From positions 1-37,989 of the forward strand of contig MNCZ01000082.1 in assembly GCA_001914695.1 (NCBI GenBank): a stretch of DNA of 37,989 nucleotides. Direction: 5' to 3'. The notes below the pieces were generated by a model. That model was not told where the DNA came from. It worked only from the letters and a program-made list of their open reading frames with translations, and searched no databases. Source of the stretch: Gammaproteobacteria bacterium 13_2_20CM_66_19. GTDB taxonomy: Bacteria > Pseudomonadota > Gammaproteobacteria > Steroidobacterales > Steroidobacteraceae. Shown one piece after another: positions 10,842 to 18,299 of this stretch (position 1 is its first letter; each line of letters opens with the position of its first letter). The translations under genes were made by a program, and so were the position numbers.

Positions 10842-12095
10842 TCACCGCTCCGCGGCCGACACCGGCATGTCGTCCCTGAGCCCTGCCGGCGCATCGATGA
10901 TCACCGCCTCCCCGGGGCTCACGCCAAGGAGCACCAGTCGCGACTCGCCGCTCGCGCCCCCGAGCGTCACCGCGCGGCGCTGGGCCTTGTGGCCCTTGAG
11001 CACGAACACGACCTGCTCGGCCCCATCCAAGCGCAGCGCCGCCGCCGGAACCAGCACTCCGCGCGCGGCGGGCTGCGTCGGCGCGGCGGCAGCTTTCTTC
11101 TCCTCGAGGAAGGAGACGCGCACGCCCATGTCGGGCACGATGCGCGGGTCCTTCACCTCCAGCGCGATGCGCACCTTCACCGTTGCCTTGGAGCGATCGG
11201 CGGTCGGGATGATCGCGATCACGTGCGAGGGAATCGTCCAGTCGGGATAGGCATTCAGCACCGAGGCCACCGCTTGCCCGGGCTGCACCCGGTTGATATA
11301 GGCCTCGTTGACGTCGACCTCGATCTCGAGAGAATCCATGTCGACGATCGTACCGATGCCGGTGCGCGTGTAACCGCCGCCTGCGGAAAACGGCGAAACG
11401 ATCTCGCCCACCTGGGCCGCCTTGGCGATCACCACACCGCTGAACGGCGCGTGCACGGTGCAATACTCGAGCTGCACTCGCGCCGAGCGCACGCTGGCTG
11501 CGGTGAGCTCGATCTGCCTGCGCTGCGCCTGCACCTGCGCCGTCTGGGCAGCGACCTGGGTGCGCGCCTGCTCCACCGCCTGTGCCGAGACGAGCTTGCG
11601 CTCGAGGAGATCCTCGGCGCGTTTCAGGTCCCGCTGGCTCTGCGCGAGCTGCGCCTCGTATTGCGCGAGCAGCGACTCGGCGCCGTGCAACTGCGCCTGC
11701 GCCTGCGCCAGCGACGCCCGCTGCGCGGTGTCGTCGAGCCGCGCGAGCACCTGCCCGGCCTTGACGTGCTCGCCTTCCTCGATCAGCACCTCGATCAGCG
11801 TGCCGGTGATCTGCGCCGATACGGTCGCCTCCCGCCGCGCGGTGACGTAACCGGTCGCATCGAGCACCGAGGCGTTCGCCGACGTGGCGCCGATCGGCCG
11901 CGCCACCGCCGTGTGCACCGGCAGCGCCCCCCGCCCGGAGACCCCGAGCCACGCGCCGGCCACGAGCAGCGCGACGAGCAGCACGACGGCGCCGATGATC
12001 CACAGACGACGTCCGGGACCCGTGTCGGCTTCGCGCTGAGTGCGGTCGATGCGCAGTTGTCCCAACAGCGCATTCTTGTCCGTCTCCGGAGGCAT
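10842..12095 (-). CDS. HlyD/MacA-type periplasmic adaptor subunit
   Basis: Membrane-fusion protein that would link the inner-membrane permeases to an outer-membrane channel of the TolC type, which is not encoded nearby. The 417-residue product has one N-terminal membrane helix (about 31-51). It continues with a lipoyl half-motif (GYVTARREATVSAQITG), a long alpha-helical hairpin rich in A, Q, E and R (about 110-200), the second lipoyl half (VHAPFSGVVIAKAAQVGEIV) and beta-barrel domains. ATG 12095 is preceded by GAGAGGG at a suitable distance; an upstream start at 12116 is possible. It is the first exporter gene and lies 76 bases after the TPR-like gene. Confidence 0.92.
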   Translation of the reverse strand: MPPETDKNALLGQLRIDRTQREADTGPGRRLWIIGAVVLLVALLVAGAWLGVSGRGALPVHTAVARPIGATSANASVLDATGYVTARREATVSAQITGTLIEVLIEEGEHVKAGQVLARLDDTAQRASLAQAQAQLHGAESLLAQYEAQLAQSQRDLKRAEDLLERKLVSAQAVEQARTQVAAQTAQVQAQRRQIELTAASVRSARVQLEYCTVHAPFSGVVIAKAAQVGEIVSPFSAGGGYTRTGIGTIVDMDSLEIEVDVNEAYINRVQPGQAVASVLNAYPDWTIPSHVIAIIPTADRSKATVKVRIALEVKDPRIVPDMGVRVSFLEEKKAAAAPTQPAARGVLVPAAALRLDGAEQVVFVLKGHKAQRRAVTLGGASGESRLVLLGVSPGEAVIIDAPAGLRDDMPVSAAER

Positions 12096-12171
12096 CCATC
12101 CGATCCCTCTCGCCAAGGGCGCGCAACGATATCACAGCCGCCCCGCGTCTTTTACGCCGGTGCGGGCTTGG

Positions 12172-12981
12172 TCAGCCGGAGAGGATCTGCGCCATCAGCC
12201 GGCGGGCCTGCGCATAGTCGGGCGCGATCAGCAGCGCATGCTCGAGCGCGTCGCGCGCGCCGAGCGCCTCGCCGTGATCGAGCAGGTCGCGGGCGAGGAG
12301 CAGATAGGCTTCGGCGGCGCCCCAGCCCGGCAGCTGCTCGGTACCCGCGCGCTCGAGCTCGAAGGCCGCGACCGCCTGGCGCAGCTTCGCGAGCGCTCGC
12401 TCCTTGTCGCCCCCGCGCTCCGGCGCGAGCTGGTAGTCGCTCATGGCATCGATCAGCAGCACGCGCGGATTGCGCGCCGCGAGGCGCAGCGCCCGGCCGA
12501 TGTCGCGGCGCGCGCCCCGGGCGGCGTGCCCGGCATGCGCGCTGTCGGCTTCGGTCGCGAGGCACGCCGCGCGCAGCGCCAGACCTTCCGCAAAGTCCGT
12601 CGCCGCGGCGAGCGTCGCATCGAGCTCGCCCACGCAGCGCCGCGCCAGGTGCGCCGCCGAGGCGCCGCGCACGGCGCCCGGGCCCTGCGCGGCGAGCTGC
12701 GCCAGACGCCACGCGACGAGCCCCGCGTAATATCCGTGCAGCCTGTCGCGCGATTCATCCAGCGCGACCGTCTCCGCGAGACTCCTGAGGGCTGGGGCGT
12801 CCTCGGTGTAGTAGCTGTATTGAATGCGGCCCTCGAGATCGCGCCAGGAAACTTCCGCGCGGGGCGCACTGAAGGATACGCTCGCGAGCGCCGCGGCGGC
12901 GAGCGCCACGGCGCAAAGCGCGCAGCCGTGCGGCCGCAGGCCTCGGCGGCGGCCGTGAGTGCGGGCGAGATTTCCGGGCAT
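12172..12981 (-). CDS. Secreted protein with C-terminal TPR-like repeat
   Basis: Not recognised as a named family. The 269-residue product begins with a basic stretch (ARTHGRRRGLR) and a hydrophobic core (about residues 20-38), consistent with a signal peptide or membrane anchor. The rest is alanine-rich and helical. The last 45 residues (AEAYLLLARDLLDHG to APDYAQARRLMAQIL) have the spacing of a tetratricopeptide repeat. The start at 12981 avoids overlap with divergent tatD; a longer frame to 13047 would run into it. It is upstream of and codirectional with the exporter operon, so it may be its first gene and could assemble or scaffold the exporter. That role is inferred only from position. 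Confidence 0.7.
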   Translation of the reverse strand: MPGNLARTHGRRRGLRPHGCALCAVALAAAALASVSFSAPRAEVSWRDLEGRIQYSYYTEDAPALRSLAETVALDESRDRLHGYYAGLVAWRLAQLAAQGPGAVRGASAAHLARRCVGELDATLAAATDFAEGLALRAACLATEADSAHAGHAARGARRDIGRALRLAARNPRVLLIDAMSDYQLAPERGGDKERALAKLRQAVAAFELERAGTEQLPGWGAAEAYLLLARDLLDHGEALGARDALEHALLIAPDYAQARRLMAQILSG

Positions 12982-13005
12982 GCGCTGCGGTTCTCCGGGT
13001 TTCGT

Positions 13006-13011
13006 TAGAAT
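13006..13011 (+). promoter_or_regulatory. Candidate -10 element of tatD
   Basis: TAGAAT lies 11 bases before the tatD ATG, inside the 41-base gap to the divergent TPR-like gene. No convincing -35 or Shine-Dalgarno sequence is seen. Confidence 0.35.
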
Positions 13012-13022
13012 GTGCACGCCGC

Positions 13023-13898
13023 ATGCGAAACCATAGCACAGCCTCACCGGCAGCCGTCGCCTCGCCGGCGGCCCCGTTGATCGACATCGGTATCAATCTC
13101 GCCCATGACAGCTACGACGCCGACCGCGAGGCGGTGCTCGCGCGCGCCGAGGCCGCGGGCGTCGTGCAGATGGTGATCACCGGCTCGACGCTCGAGAGCA
13201 CTCGCCGTGCGCTCGAGCTCGCACGTGCACACCCCAGTAGACTGTTCGCGACCGCCGGCGTTCACCCCCATCATGCGAGCGAGCCCGGAGCGCAGCGCGA
13301 GGCGGAGCTCGAGGAGCTCGCCAGGGCGCCCGAGGTCGTCGCGGTGGGAGAATGCGGGCTCGATTACTACCGGGACTTCTCGCCCCGCGATGCGCAGCGG
13401 CGTGCCTTCCACCGTCAACTCGAGCTCGCAGTGCGCCTCGGCAAGCCGGTGTTCCTGCACCAGCGCGAGGCGCACGCCGATTTCGTGGCCATCCTGCGCG
13501 AGCACGCGCCCGCGTGGCGCGGCGTGGCGCATTGCTTCACCGGCTCGGCGGAGGAGCTGTCGTGTTATCTGGAGCTGGGGCTGGCGATCGGGATCACCGG
13601 CTGGATCTGCGATGAGCGCCGTGGCAGCCATCTCGCCGCCCTCATGCCGAAGATTCCCGCCGGGCGGTTGCTCGTCGAAACCGACGGCCCCTATCTGCTG
13701 CCGCGCGACGTGAGACCCAAGCCCGCCTCCCGCCGCAACGAGCCCGCCTTTCTTCCCCGGATTGCGGCGACGGTCGCGCGCGCGCGGGGGGAGACGCTGG
13801 AGTCGCTCGCGCGCTCGAGCAGCGCGGCGGCGCGCGCCCTCTTCCAACTCCCCGAGCTTGGGTTCCGCCCTCAGGGGGCGACCGCGAGCGAGAACTGA
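13023..13898 (+). CDS. tatD: TatD family metal-dependent nuclease
   Basis: Cytoplasmic 3'-5' exonuclease of the TatD family, linked to DNA repair and RNA turnover; despite the name it is not needed for Tat export. The 291-residue TIM-barrel product shows metal and catalytic positions: DIGINL (21-26), GVHPHH (79-84), E110 in VGECGLDYY, H146 in FLHQRE, H170 in HCFTGS and D221 in ETDGPYLLPRD. DIGINL instead of the more common DTHCHL is as in E. coli TatD itself, which separates it from YcfH and YjjV paralogues. It is divergent from the TPR-like gene. Confidence 0.92.
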   Translation: MRNHSTASPAAVASPAAPLIDIGINLAHDSYDADREAVLARAEAAGVVQMVITGSTLESTRRALELARAHPSRLFATAGVHPHHASEPGAQREAELEELARAPEVVAVGECGLDYYRDFSPRDAQRRAFHRQLELAVRLGKPVFLHQREAHADFVAILREHAPAWRGVAHCFTGSAEELSCYLELGLAIGITGWICDERRGSHLAALMPKIPAGRLLVETDGPYLLPRDVRPKPASRRNEPAFLPRIAATVARARGETLESLARSSSAAARALFQLPELGFRPQGATASEN

Positions 13899-13986
13899 CG
13901 CGCGAATATCACTACAAGTTATTGGTATTACTTGATTTATCTTCGGCTAAACACCTACCCTCGGCTCAAACACACGAGACGAAACC
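13899..13986. promoter_or_regulatory. AT-rich intergenic segment before M20 peptidase
   Basis: This 88-base gap is strikingly AT-rich for the window (for example TTATTGGTATTACTTGATTT within it) and must hold the peptidase promoter. Several poor -10 and -35 matches exist and none can be preferred. Confidence 0.4.
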
Positions 13987-15402
13987 ATGGACCAGAAGCG
14001 CCTGACGGGCTCGATCGAGAAGACCTGGAACGACTCCATCATCGAGCGGCTGATCGCGTACGTGCGCATCCCCAACAAGTCGCCGCAGTTCGACCCGAAC
14101 TGGGAGCGCAACGGTCACATGGAGGCGGCGGTGAAGCTGATGGCGGACTGGTGCCGCGCCCAGCCGCTTCCCGGCTCGCGCGTCGAGGTGCGCCGTCTGC
14201 CGGGCCGCACCCCGCTCCTGCTGGTCGACGTGCCGGGAGAGCTGCCGGGTACCGTGCTGCTCTACGGGCACCTCGACAAGCAGCCGGAGTTCACCGGCTG
14301 GCTGCCCGGCCTCGGACCCTGGGAGCCGGTGATCCGCGACGGACGGCTCTACGGGCGCGGCGCGGCGGACGATGGCTACGCGGTGTTCAGCTCGCTCACC
14401 GCGATCGCCGCGCTGAAAGAGCAGCGGGTGCGGCTGCCGCGCTGCCTGGTGCTCATCGAGGCGTGCGAGGAATCGGGTAGCGGCGATCTGCCGGCGCACC
14501 TCGCGACGCTCGGCAGCGCCCTCGGCGAGCCCGCGCTCGTCGTGTGCCTCGACGCGGAATGCGGCAACTACGAGCAGGTCTGGTGCACCACCTCGCTCCG
14601 CGGGCTCGTCGACGGCACGCTGCGTGTGCGCGTGCTGAAGGAAGGCGTGCATTCCGGCATGGCCACCGGCATCGCGCCCACGCCGTTTCGCATTCTCGAG
14701 CAGCTGCTCGCCCGCATCGAGAACCCGGTGACGGGCGATGTCCTGCTCGATGAGCTGCAGTGTGCCATTCCGAAGGACCGGCGCGCGCAGGCGGCCGCAG
14801 CCGCGCGCACTCTCGGCGGCTCGGTGGCGGGCAAGCTCCCGTGGGCGTCAACCGCGCAGCCGATCTCCAACGATCCGACCGAGCTCATCATCAACAGCAC
14901 CTGGCGCGCCACCGTCGCGGTCACCGGCGCGGAGGGACTGCCGCCGCTCGGCTCGGCGGGCAACGTGCTGTTGCCGGAGGTCGCGGTCAAGCTGTCGCTG
15001 CGCGTGCCGCCGAGCTGCGATGCCGCGCGCGCCGCGGCCGCAGTGCGCGAGGCTTTGCTGCGCGACCCTCCCTACGGGGCGCAGGTGAGCTTCGAGGAAG
15101 GCTCGGCGACGGGCGGCTGGAATGCGCCGGCTTTCGCGCCGTGGCTCGAGGAGGCCATCAACCGCGCCTCACGCGCGGTCTACGAGCGCGATGCGGTGCA
15201 CATCGGCTGCGGCGGGACGATTCCCTTCATGGGCATGCTGGGTGAGCGCTTCCCGCGCACCCAGTTCTTCATCACCGGCGTCCTCGGCCCGCATGCCAAT
15301 GCGCACGGCCCGAACGAGTTCCTGGCTCTCGAGTACGCGAAGCAGCTGACGGCTTGTGTATCGCTGGTGCTGGCGGATCACGCTCAGATTCTTTCCTCTT
15401 GA
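13987..15402 (+). CDS. M20 family metallopeptidase (dipeptidase-like)
   Basis: Zinc-dependent aminoacyl peptidase or amidohydrolase of family M20, cytoplasmic since no signal peptide is seen. The 471-residue product has LLYGHLDKQPE (H95, D97), GRGAADDGY (metal-bridging D128), the catalytic/metal pair in EACEESGSGD (E161, E162), D in LDAECGNYEQ, and the late zinc histidine in GPHANAHGPNE. The dimerisation lid contains VHSGMATG. The size and the HLDKQPE motif fit the group with carnosine- or CNDP-like dipeptidases. Substrate is not determined. It runs convergently to within 12 bases of the NERD-domain gene. Confidence 0.92.
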   Translation: MDQKRLTGSIEKTWNDSIIERLIAYVRIPNKSPQFDPNWERNGHMEAAVKLMADWCRAQPLPGSRVEVRRLPGRTPLLLVDVPGELPGTVLLYGHLDKQPEFTGWLPGLGPWEPVIRDGRLYGRGAADDGYAVFSSLTAIAALKEQRVRLPRCLVLIEACEESGSGDLPAHLATLGSALGEPALVVCLDAECGNYEQVWCTTSLRGLVDGTLRVRVLKEGVHSGMATGIAPTPFRILEQLLARIENPVTGDVLLDELQCAIPKDRRAQAAAAARTLGGSVAGKLPWASTAQPISNDPTELIINSTWRATVAVTGAEGLPPLGSAGNVLLPEVAVKLSLRVPPSCDAARAAAAVREALLRDPPYGAQVSFEEGSATGGWNAPAFAPWLEEAINRASRAVYERDAVHIGCGGTIPFMGMLGERFPRTQFFITGVLGPHANAHGPNEFLALEYAKQLTACVSLVLADHAQILSS

Positions 15403-15414
15403 CCGGGGTGGGTT

Positions 15415-16026
15415 TCACGGCAAGCGTAATTTACGCAGCTTCATGGTGTGGCTCATGTCGGCCATGTAGCTGGGCTTGACCGCGGCCTTCAGCCGCTGCC
15501 AGGCGTCGCGATAGCTTGCGGCGACATCGCCGCTCGGAAACTCCGCCCTCAACCCATCGAGCATCAGCGTCCACTTGGGCAGGCCCTTGGGAAAGCGAGC
15601 CTGGCGGGTGAACACGATGCGCCCCTCGACCGCCACATCGCCGGCGGTCGCCTTGACGGCGGCAATGCGGTCGTAGAGCGCGCCCTGCGGGTTCGTGAAA
15701 GTGAAGCGGTGTGGACCATCCATGACGGTCCACTCCGCCATCTGGTCTGCACCGAAGATGTTGCCGCGCACGTCGCGCAGATCGATCACGACTACGCCGC
15801 GCTGCGTCAGCAGCAGATAGTCGACATGGTAGCCACCCCCCATGCCGTCGGGCACCAGGGCATCGACCAGGTGGTCCATCGTCCCGGCGATGACCGCGTT
15901 ATGCAGCGCCTTGCGGGCGCGATACCTGCGGTACCAGCGCCATGCGAGCGACAGTACGAAGCCGAACGCGACCGCGGCTGCGATCAGCACCCAGACGATC
16001 GGCGGCAACTGGCTCAGCTGATCCAC
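15415..16026 (-). CDS. Membrane-anchored NERD-domain protein
   Basis: A 203-residue protein with an N-terminal membrane helix (residues 9-30) followed by a basic stretch (RWYRRYRARK), so the domain should face the cytoplasm. The rest matches a NERD (nuclease-related) domain: GGYHVDYLLLTQRGVVVIDLRDVRGNIFG. In the PD-(D/E)XK fold the second strand normally reads E-x-K; here it reads D-L-R, so catalysis is doubtful. GTG start one base after the thrC stop (TGA, C, GTG), so it is very probably the last gene of the thr transcript. A link to threonine synthesis is not known. Confidence 0.8.
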   Translation of the reverse strand: MDQLSQLPPIVWVLIAAAVAFGFVLSLAWRWYRRYRARKALHNAVIAGTMDHLVDALVPDGMGGGYHVDYLLLTQRGVVVIDLRDVRGNIFGADQMAEWTVMDGPHRFTFTNPQGALYDRIAAVKATAGDVAVEGRIVFTRQARFPKGLPKWTLMLDGLRAEFPSGDVAASYRDAWQRLKAAVKPSYMADMSHTMKLRKLRLP

Positions 16027-16027
16027 G

Positions 16028-17344
16028 TCATTTCCCCTGCTCGAGGAGCGCGCGCAGCGCGCGTCCGTCCGCGTCGATTTCAACACACTGCGCGGGACGC
16101 GCGAACAGCTTCGCGAGCGTCTCCGGCACCGGGACCGTGCGCCCGATGAGCGGCTCCACGATCTCGCGGAACTTGGCCGGGTGGGCGGTCGCCGCCAGCA
16201 CCCAGCGACGCTCCCGGCGTGCCTCGGGCGGCAGCCGCGCCCACGCCTCGGCAGCGGTCGCGGTGTGCGGGCACCAGATCTGGCCGAATTGCCGGTAGCC
16301 GGCAACGATGCGTGCGCGGATCTCATCGTCGCTGACCGAGACGGCGCTGACCGCGGCCCGCAGCTCCTCGATTCCCGCATGGAGCGCCCGCAGCCGCTCC
16401 ATGTTGCTCGGGTCGCCGACGTCCATGGCCGAAGCCAGCGTGGCGACGCTCGGCCGCGGACGCCATTCCCCGCTCGCGAGAAAGTCCGGCACCGTGCGGT
16501 TGGCATTATGCGCCAGCACCACCTCTCCGATCGGCAGTCCGATGCGCCGCGCCCAGAGGCAGGCGAGCGCATTGCCGAGGTTGCCGCTCGGTACGATGAA
16601 GGACGCGCGCTCGCGGTGGGCGCGCCAGGTGGCAAGGCTCGCCGCCGCATAGTAGACCATCTGCGGCAGGAGCCTGCCCAGGTTGATGCTGTTGGCCGAG
16701 GAGAGCTGCGTGCGCGTCGCGAGCGCTGCGTCACGGAACGCCTCCTTCACGAGGCGCTGACAGTCGTCGAAAGTGCCGCGGACGGAAACCGAGCGGACAT
16801 TGCCGCCCCAGCAGGTGAGCTGGCGCTCCTGGGTGGGGGACACCAGTCCCTTGGGAAAGAGCACCGCGACCTCGACGCCGGGACGCTGGTGGAAAGCGGC
16901 CGCCACCGCTCCCCCCGTATCGCCCGAGGTCGCGACGAGAATGGTGAGCGGCCGCTCGGCGCCTTGGCGAAGGCAGCCGAAGCAGCCCGCGAGGAAGCGC
17001 GCGCCGAAATCCTTGAAGGCGGCGGTCGGGCCGTGGAACAGCTCGAGCACCGAGAGTCTGCCGTCCGGCGCGAGCGGCACGAGCGGCGCCGGAAAGTCGA
17101 GCGCTTCGGCTGCGAGCGGCGCCAGCTCCCGCGCGAGTGGATCGCCTTCCATGAAGGGTGCGAGCAGCCGCCCGGCGATGGCAGGCAGCTCGCTCACGCC
17201 ATCGAAATCCGGAGGCGCCAGATGCGGCCAGCTGAGGGGCACGTAGAGGCCGCCGTCGGGTGCGAGCCCCTGGAGCACCGCTGCGCCGAAGCTGACGGTG
17301 GGCGCCCCGCCGCGCGAGCTCGCGAACAAGGCCCTCGTGGTCAT
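16028..17344 (-). CDS. thrC: Threonine synthase
   Basis: PLP enzyme converting O-phosphohomoserine to L-threonine, the last step of the pathway. The 438-residue product has the N-terminal family pattern VSFGAAVLQGLAPDGGLYVP (18-37), the cofactor lysine K111 in HGPTAAFKDFGARF, TSGDTGGAVAAAF and SANSINLGRLLPQ. It is third in thrA-thrB-thrC, 10 bases after thrB. Domain order and length match the gammaproteobacterial long form. Confidence 0.96.
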   Translation of the reverse strand: MTTRALFASSRGGAPTVSFGAAVLQGLAPDGGLYVPLSWPHLAPPDFDGVSELPAIAGRLLAPFMEGDPLARELAPLAAEALDFPAPLVPLAPDGRLSVLELFHGPTAAFKDFGARFLAGCFGCLRQGAERPLTILVATSGDTGGAVAAAFHQRPGVEVAVLFPKGLVSPTQERQLTCWGGNVRSVSVRGTFDDCQRLVKEAFRDAALATRTQLSSANSINLGRLLPQMVYYAAASLATWRAHRERASFIVPSGNLGNALACLWARRIGLPIGEVVLAHNANRTVPDFLASGEWRPRPSVATLASAMDVGDPSNMERLRALHAGIEELRAAVSAVSVSDDEIRARIVAGYRQFGQIWCPHTATAAEAWARLPPEARRERRWVLAATAHPAKFREIVEPLIGRTVPVPETLAKLFARPAQCVEIDADGRALRALLEQGK

Positions 17345-17354
17345 GGCGCCGCCC

Positions 17355-18299
17355 TCACCCGATCACCCGCGCCCCGTTCGAGCGCAGCTCCACCACCCAC
17401 TCATCGGTCGCGAGCGAATGCCGTGCGAAGGCCTCGCGCATCGCCGCCAGCACCTTTGGCGCCGTCGCCTCGAGTGCCCAGGCGAACATCGAGGGGCCCG
17501 CCCCCGAGATCGAGCACCCGAGCGCACCGGCCGCCATGGCGCCGCGACGCACGTCCGCGAAGCCGGGAATGAGCGCCTGGCGCTGCGGCTCGATCACGAC
17601 GTCCTCCAGGGATGCGCGGATCATGTCGAGGTCGTCGGTGTAGCACCCCGAGATGAACCCGGCGAGATGCGCCGTCTGCCACACGAAATCGGACAGCTCG
17701 ACGCTGCGCCGGAGAATCGCGCGCGCCTTCGCCGTGGCGAGGAACATGTGAGGATGGACGATGACGGCGCGGATACTCGCGGGTACCGGGATGCGCTTCA
17801 CCCTCGGGTGATCGATGCCGACGGTGAGCACGAGCCCCCCGTAGAGCGAGGCTGCGATGTTGTCGACGTGCCGTGCGCCGCTCGCCACCGCTTCGCCTGC
17901 CATGGCGAACCTCAGCAGCTCGAGCTGCCCCCAGGGCTCAGCGAGCAGCGCATTCGCGGCCACGACCGCAGCCACTGCGGAGGCCGCCGAGCCTCCGAGG
18001 CCCGAGCCGAGCGGAATGCCCTTGTCGATCTCGAGAGTGAAGCCAAACTTGGGTTGCAGGGCCTCCTGCATGGCGAGCAGCGCCCTCCCCGCGGTGTTGT
18101 CCTCGGCTCTCTGCGGCAGCTCGTCGGCGATTCCCCTTACTGCGGATATCGTCACGCCGGGGGCGGCGGTCGAGGTCACGGTGACGCGATCCCCGAGCGC
18201 CTCGACGGCAAATCCGAGGATGTCGAAGCCGATCGCGACGTTGCCGACCGAGGCGGGCGCGAACGCGCTCGCACGCGTGCGTGGGGGCGCTGCGCTCAC
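17355..18299 (-). CDS. thrB: Homoserine kinase
   Basis: GHMP-family kinase that phosphorylates L-homoserine with ATP. The 314-residue product shows the GHMP motifs: APASVGNVAIGFDILG (14-29), the phosphate loop PLGSGLGGSAAS (96-107) and GCSISGAGPSMFAW near the C-terminus. GTG start overlaps the thrA stop as GTGA, so it is translationally coupled to thrA. This is the ThrB type of gammaproteobacteria, not the aminoglycoside-kinase-like type found in some other Proteobacteria. Confidence 0.96.
   Translation of the reverse strand: MSAAPPRTRASAFAPASVGNVAIGFDILGFAVEALGDRVTVTSTAAPGVTISAVRGIADELPQRAEDNTAGRALLAMQEALQPKFGFTLEIDKGIPLGSGLGGSAASAVAAVVAANALLAEPWGQLELLRFAMAGEAVASGARHVDNIAASLYGGLVLTVGIDHPRVKRIPVPASIRAVIVHPHMFLATAKARAILRRSVELSDFVWQTAHLAGFISGCYTDDLDMIRASLEDVVIEPQRQALIPGFADVRRGAMAAGALGCSISGAGPSMFAWALEATAPKVLAAMREAFARHSLATDEWVVELRSNGARVIG

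Noticed and set aside
13899-13986. Search for a tRNA, riboswitch or small RNA in the AT-rich gap before the M20 gene
   Set aside because: No cloverleaf, conserved riboswitch core or terminator was visible; only a general promoter region can be supported.
15415-16734. 439-residue minus-strand frame including the NERD protein
   Set aside because: Its first half is an out-of-frame shadow of thrC; the real gene starts at GTG 16026 right after the thrC stop.
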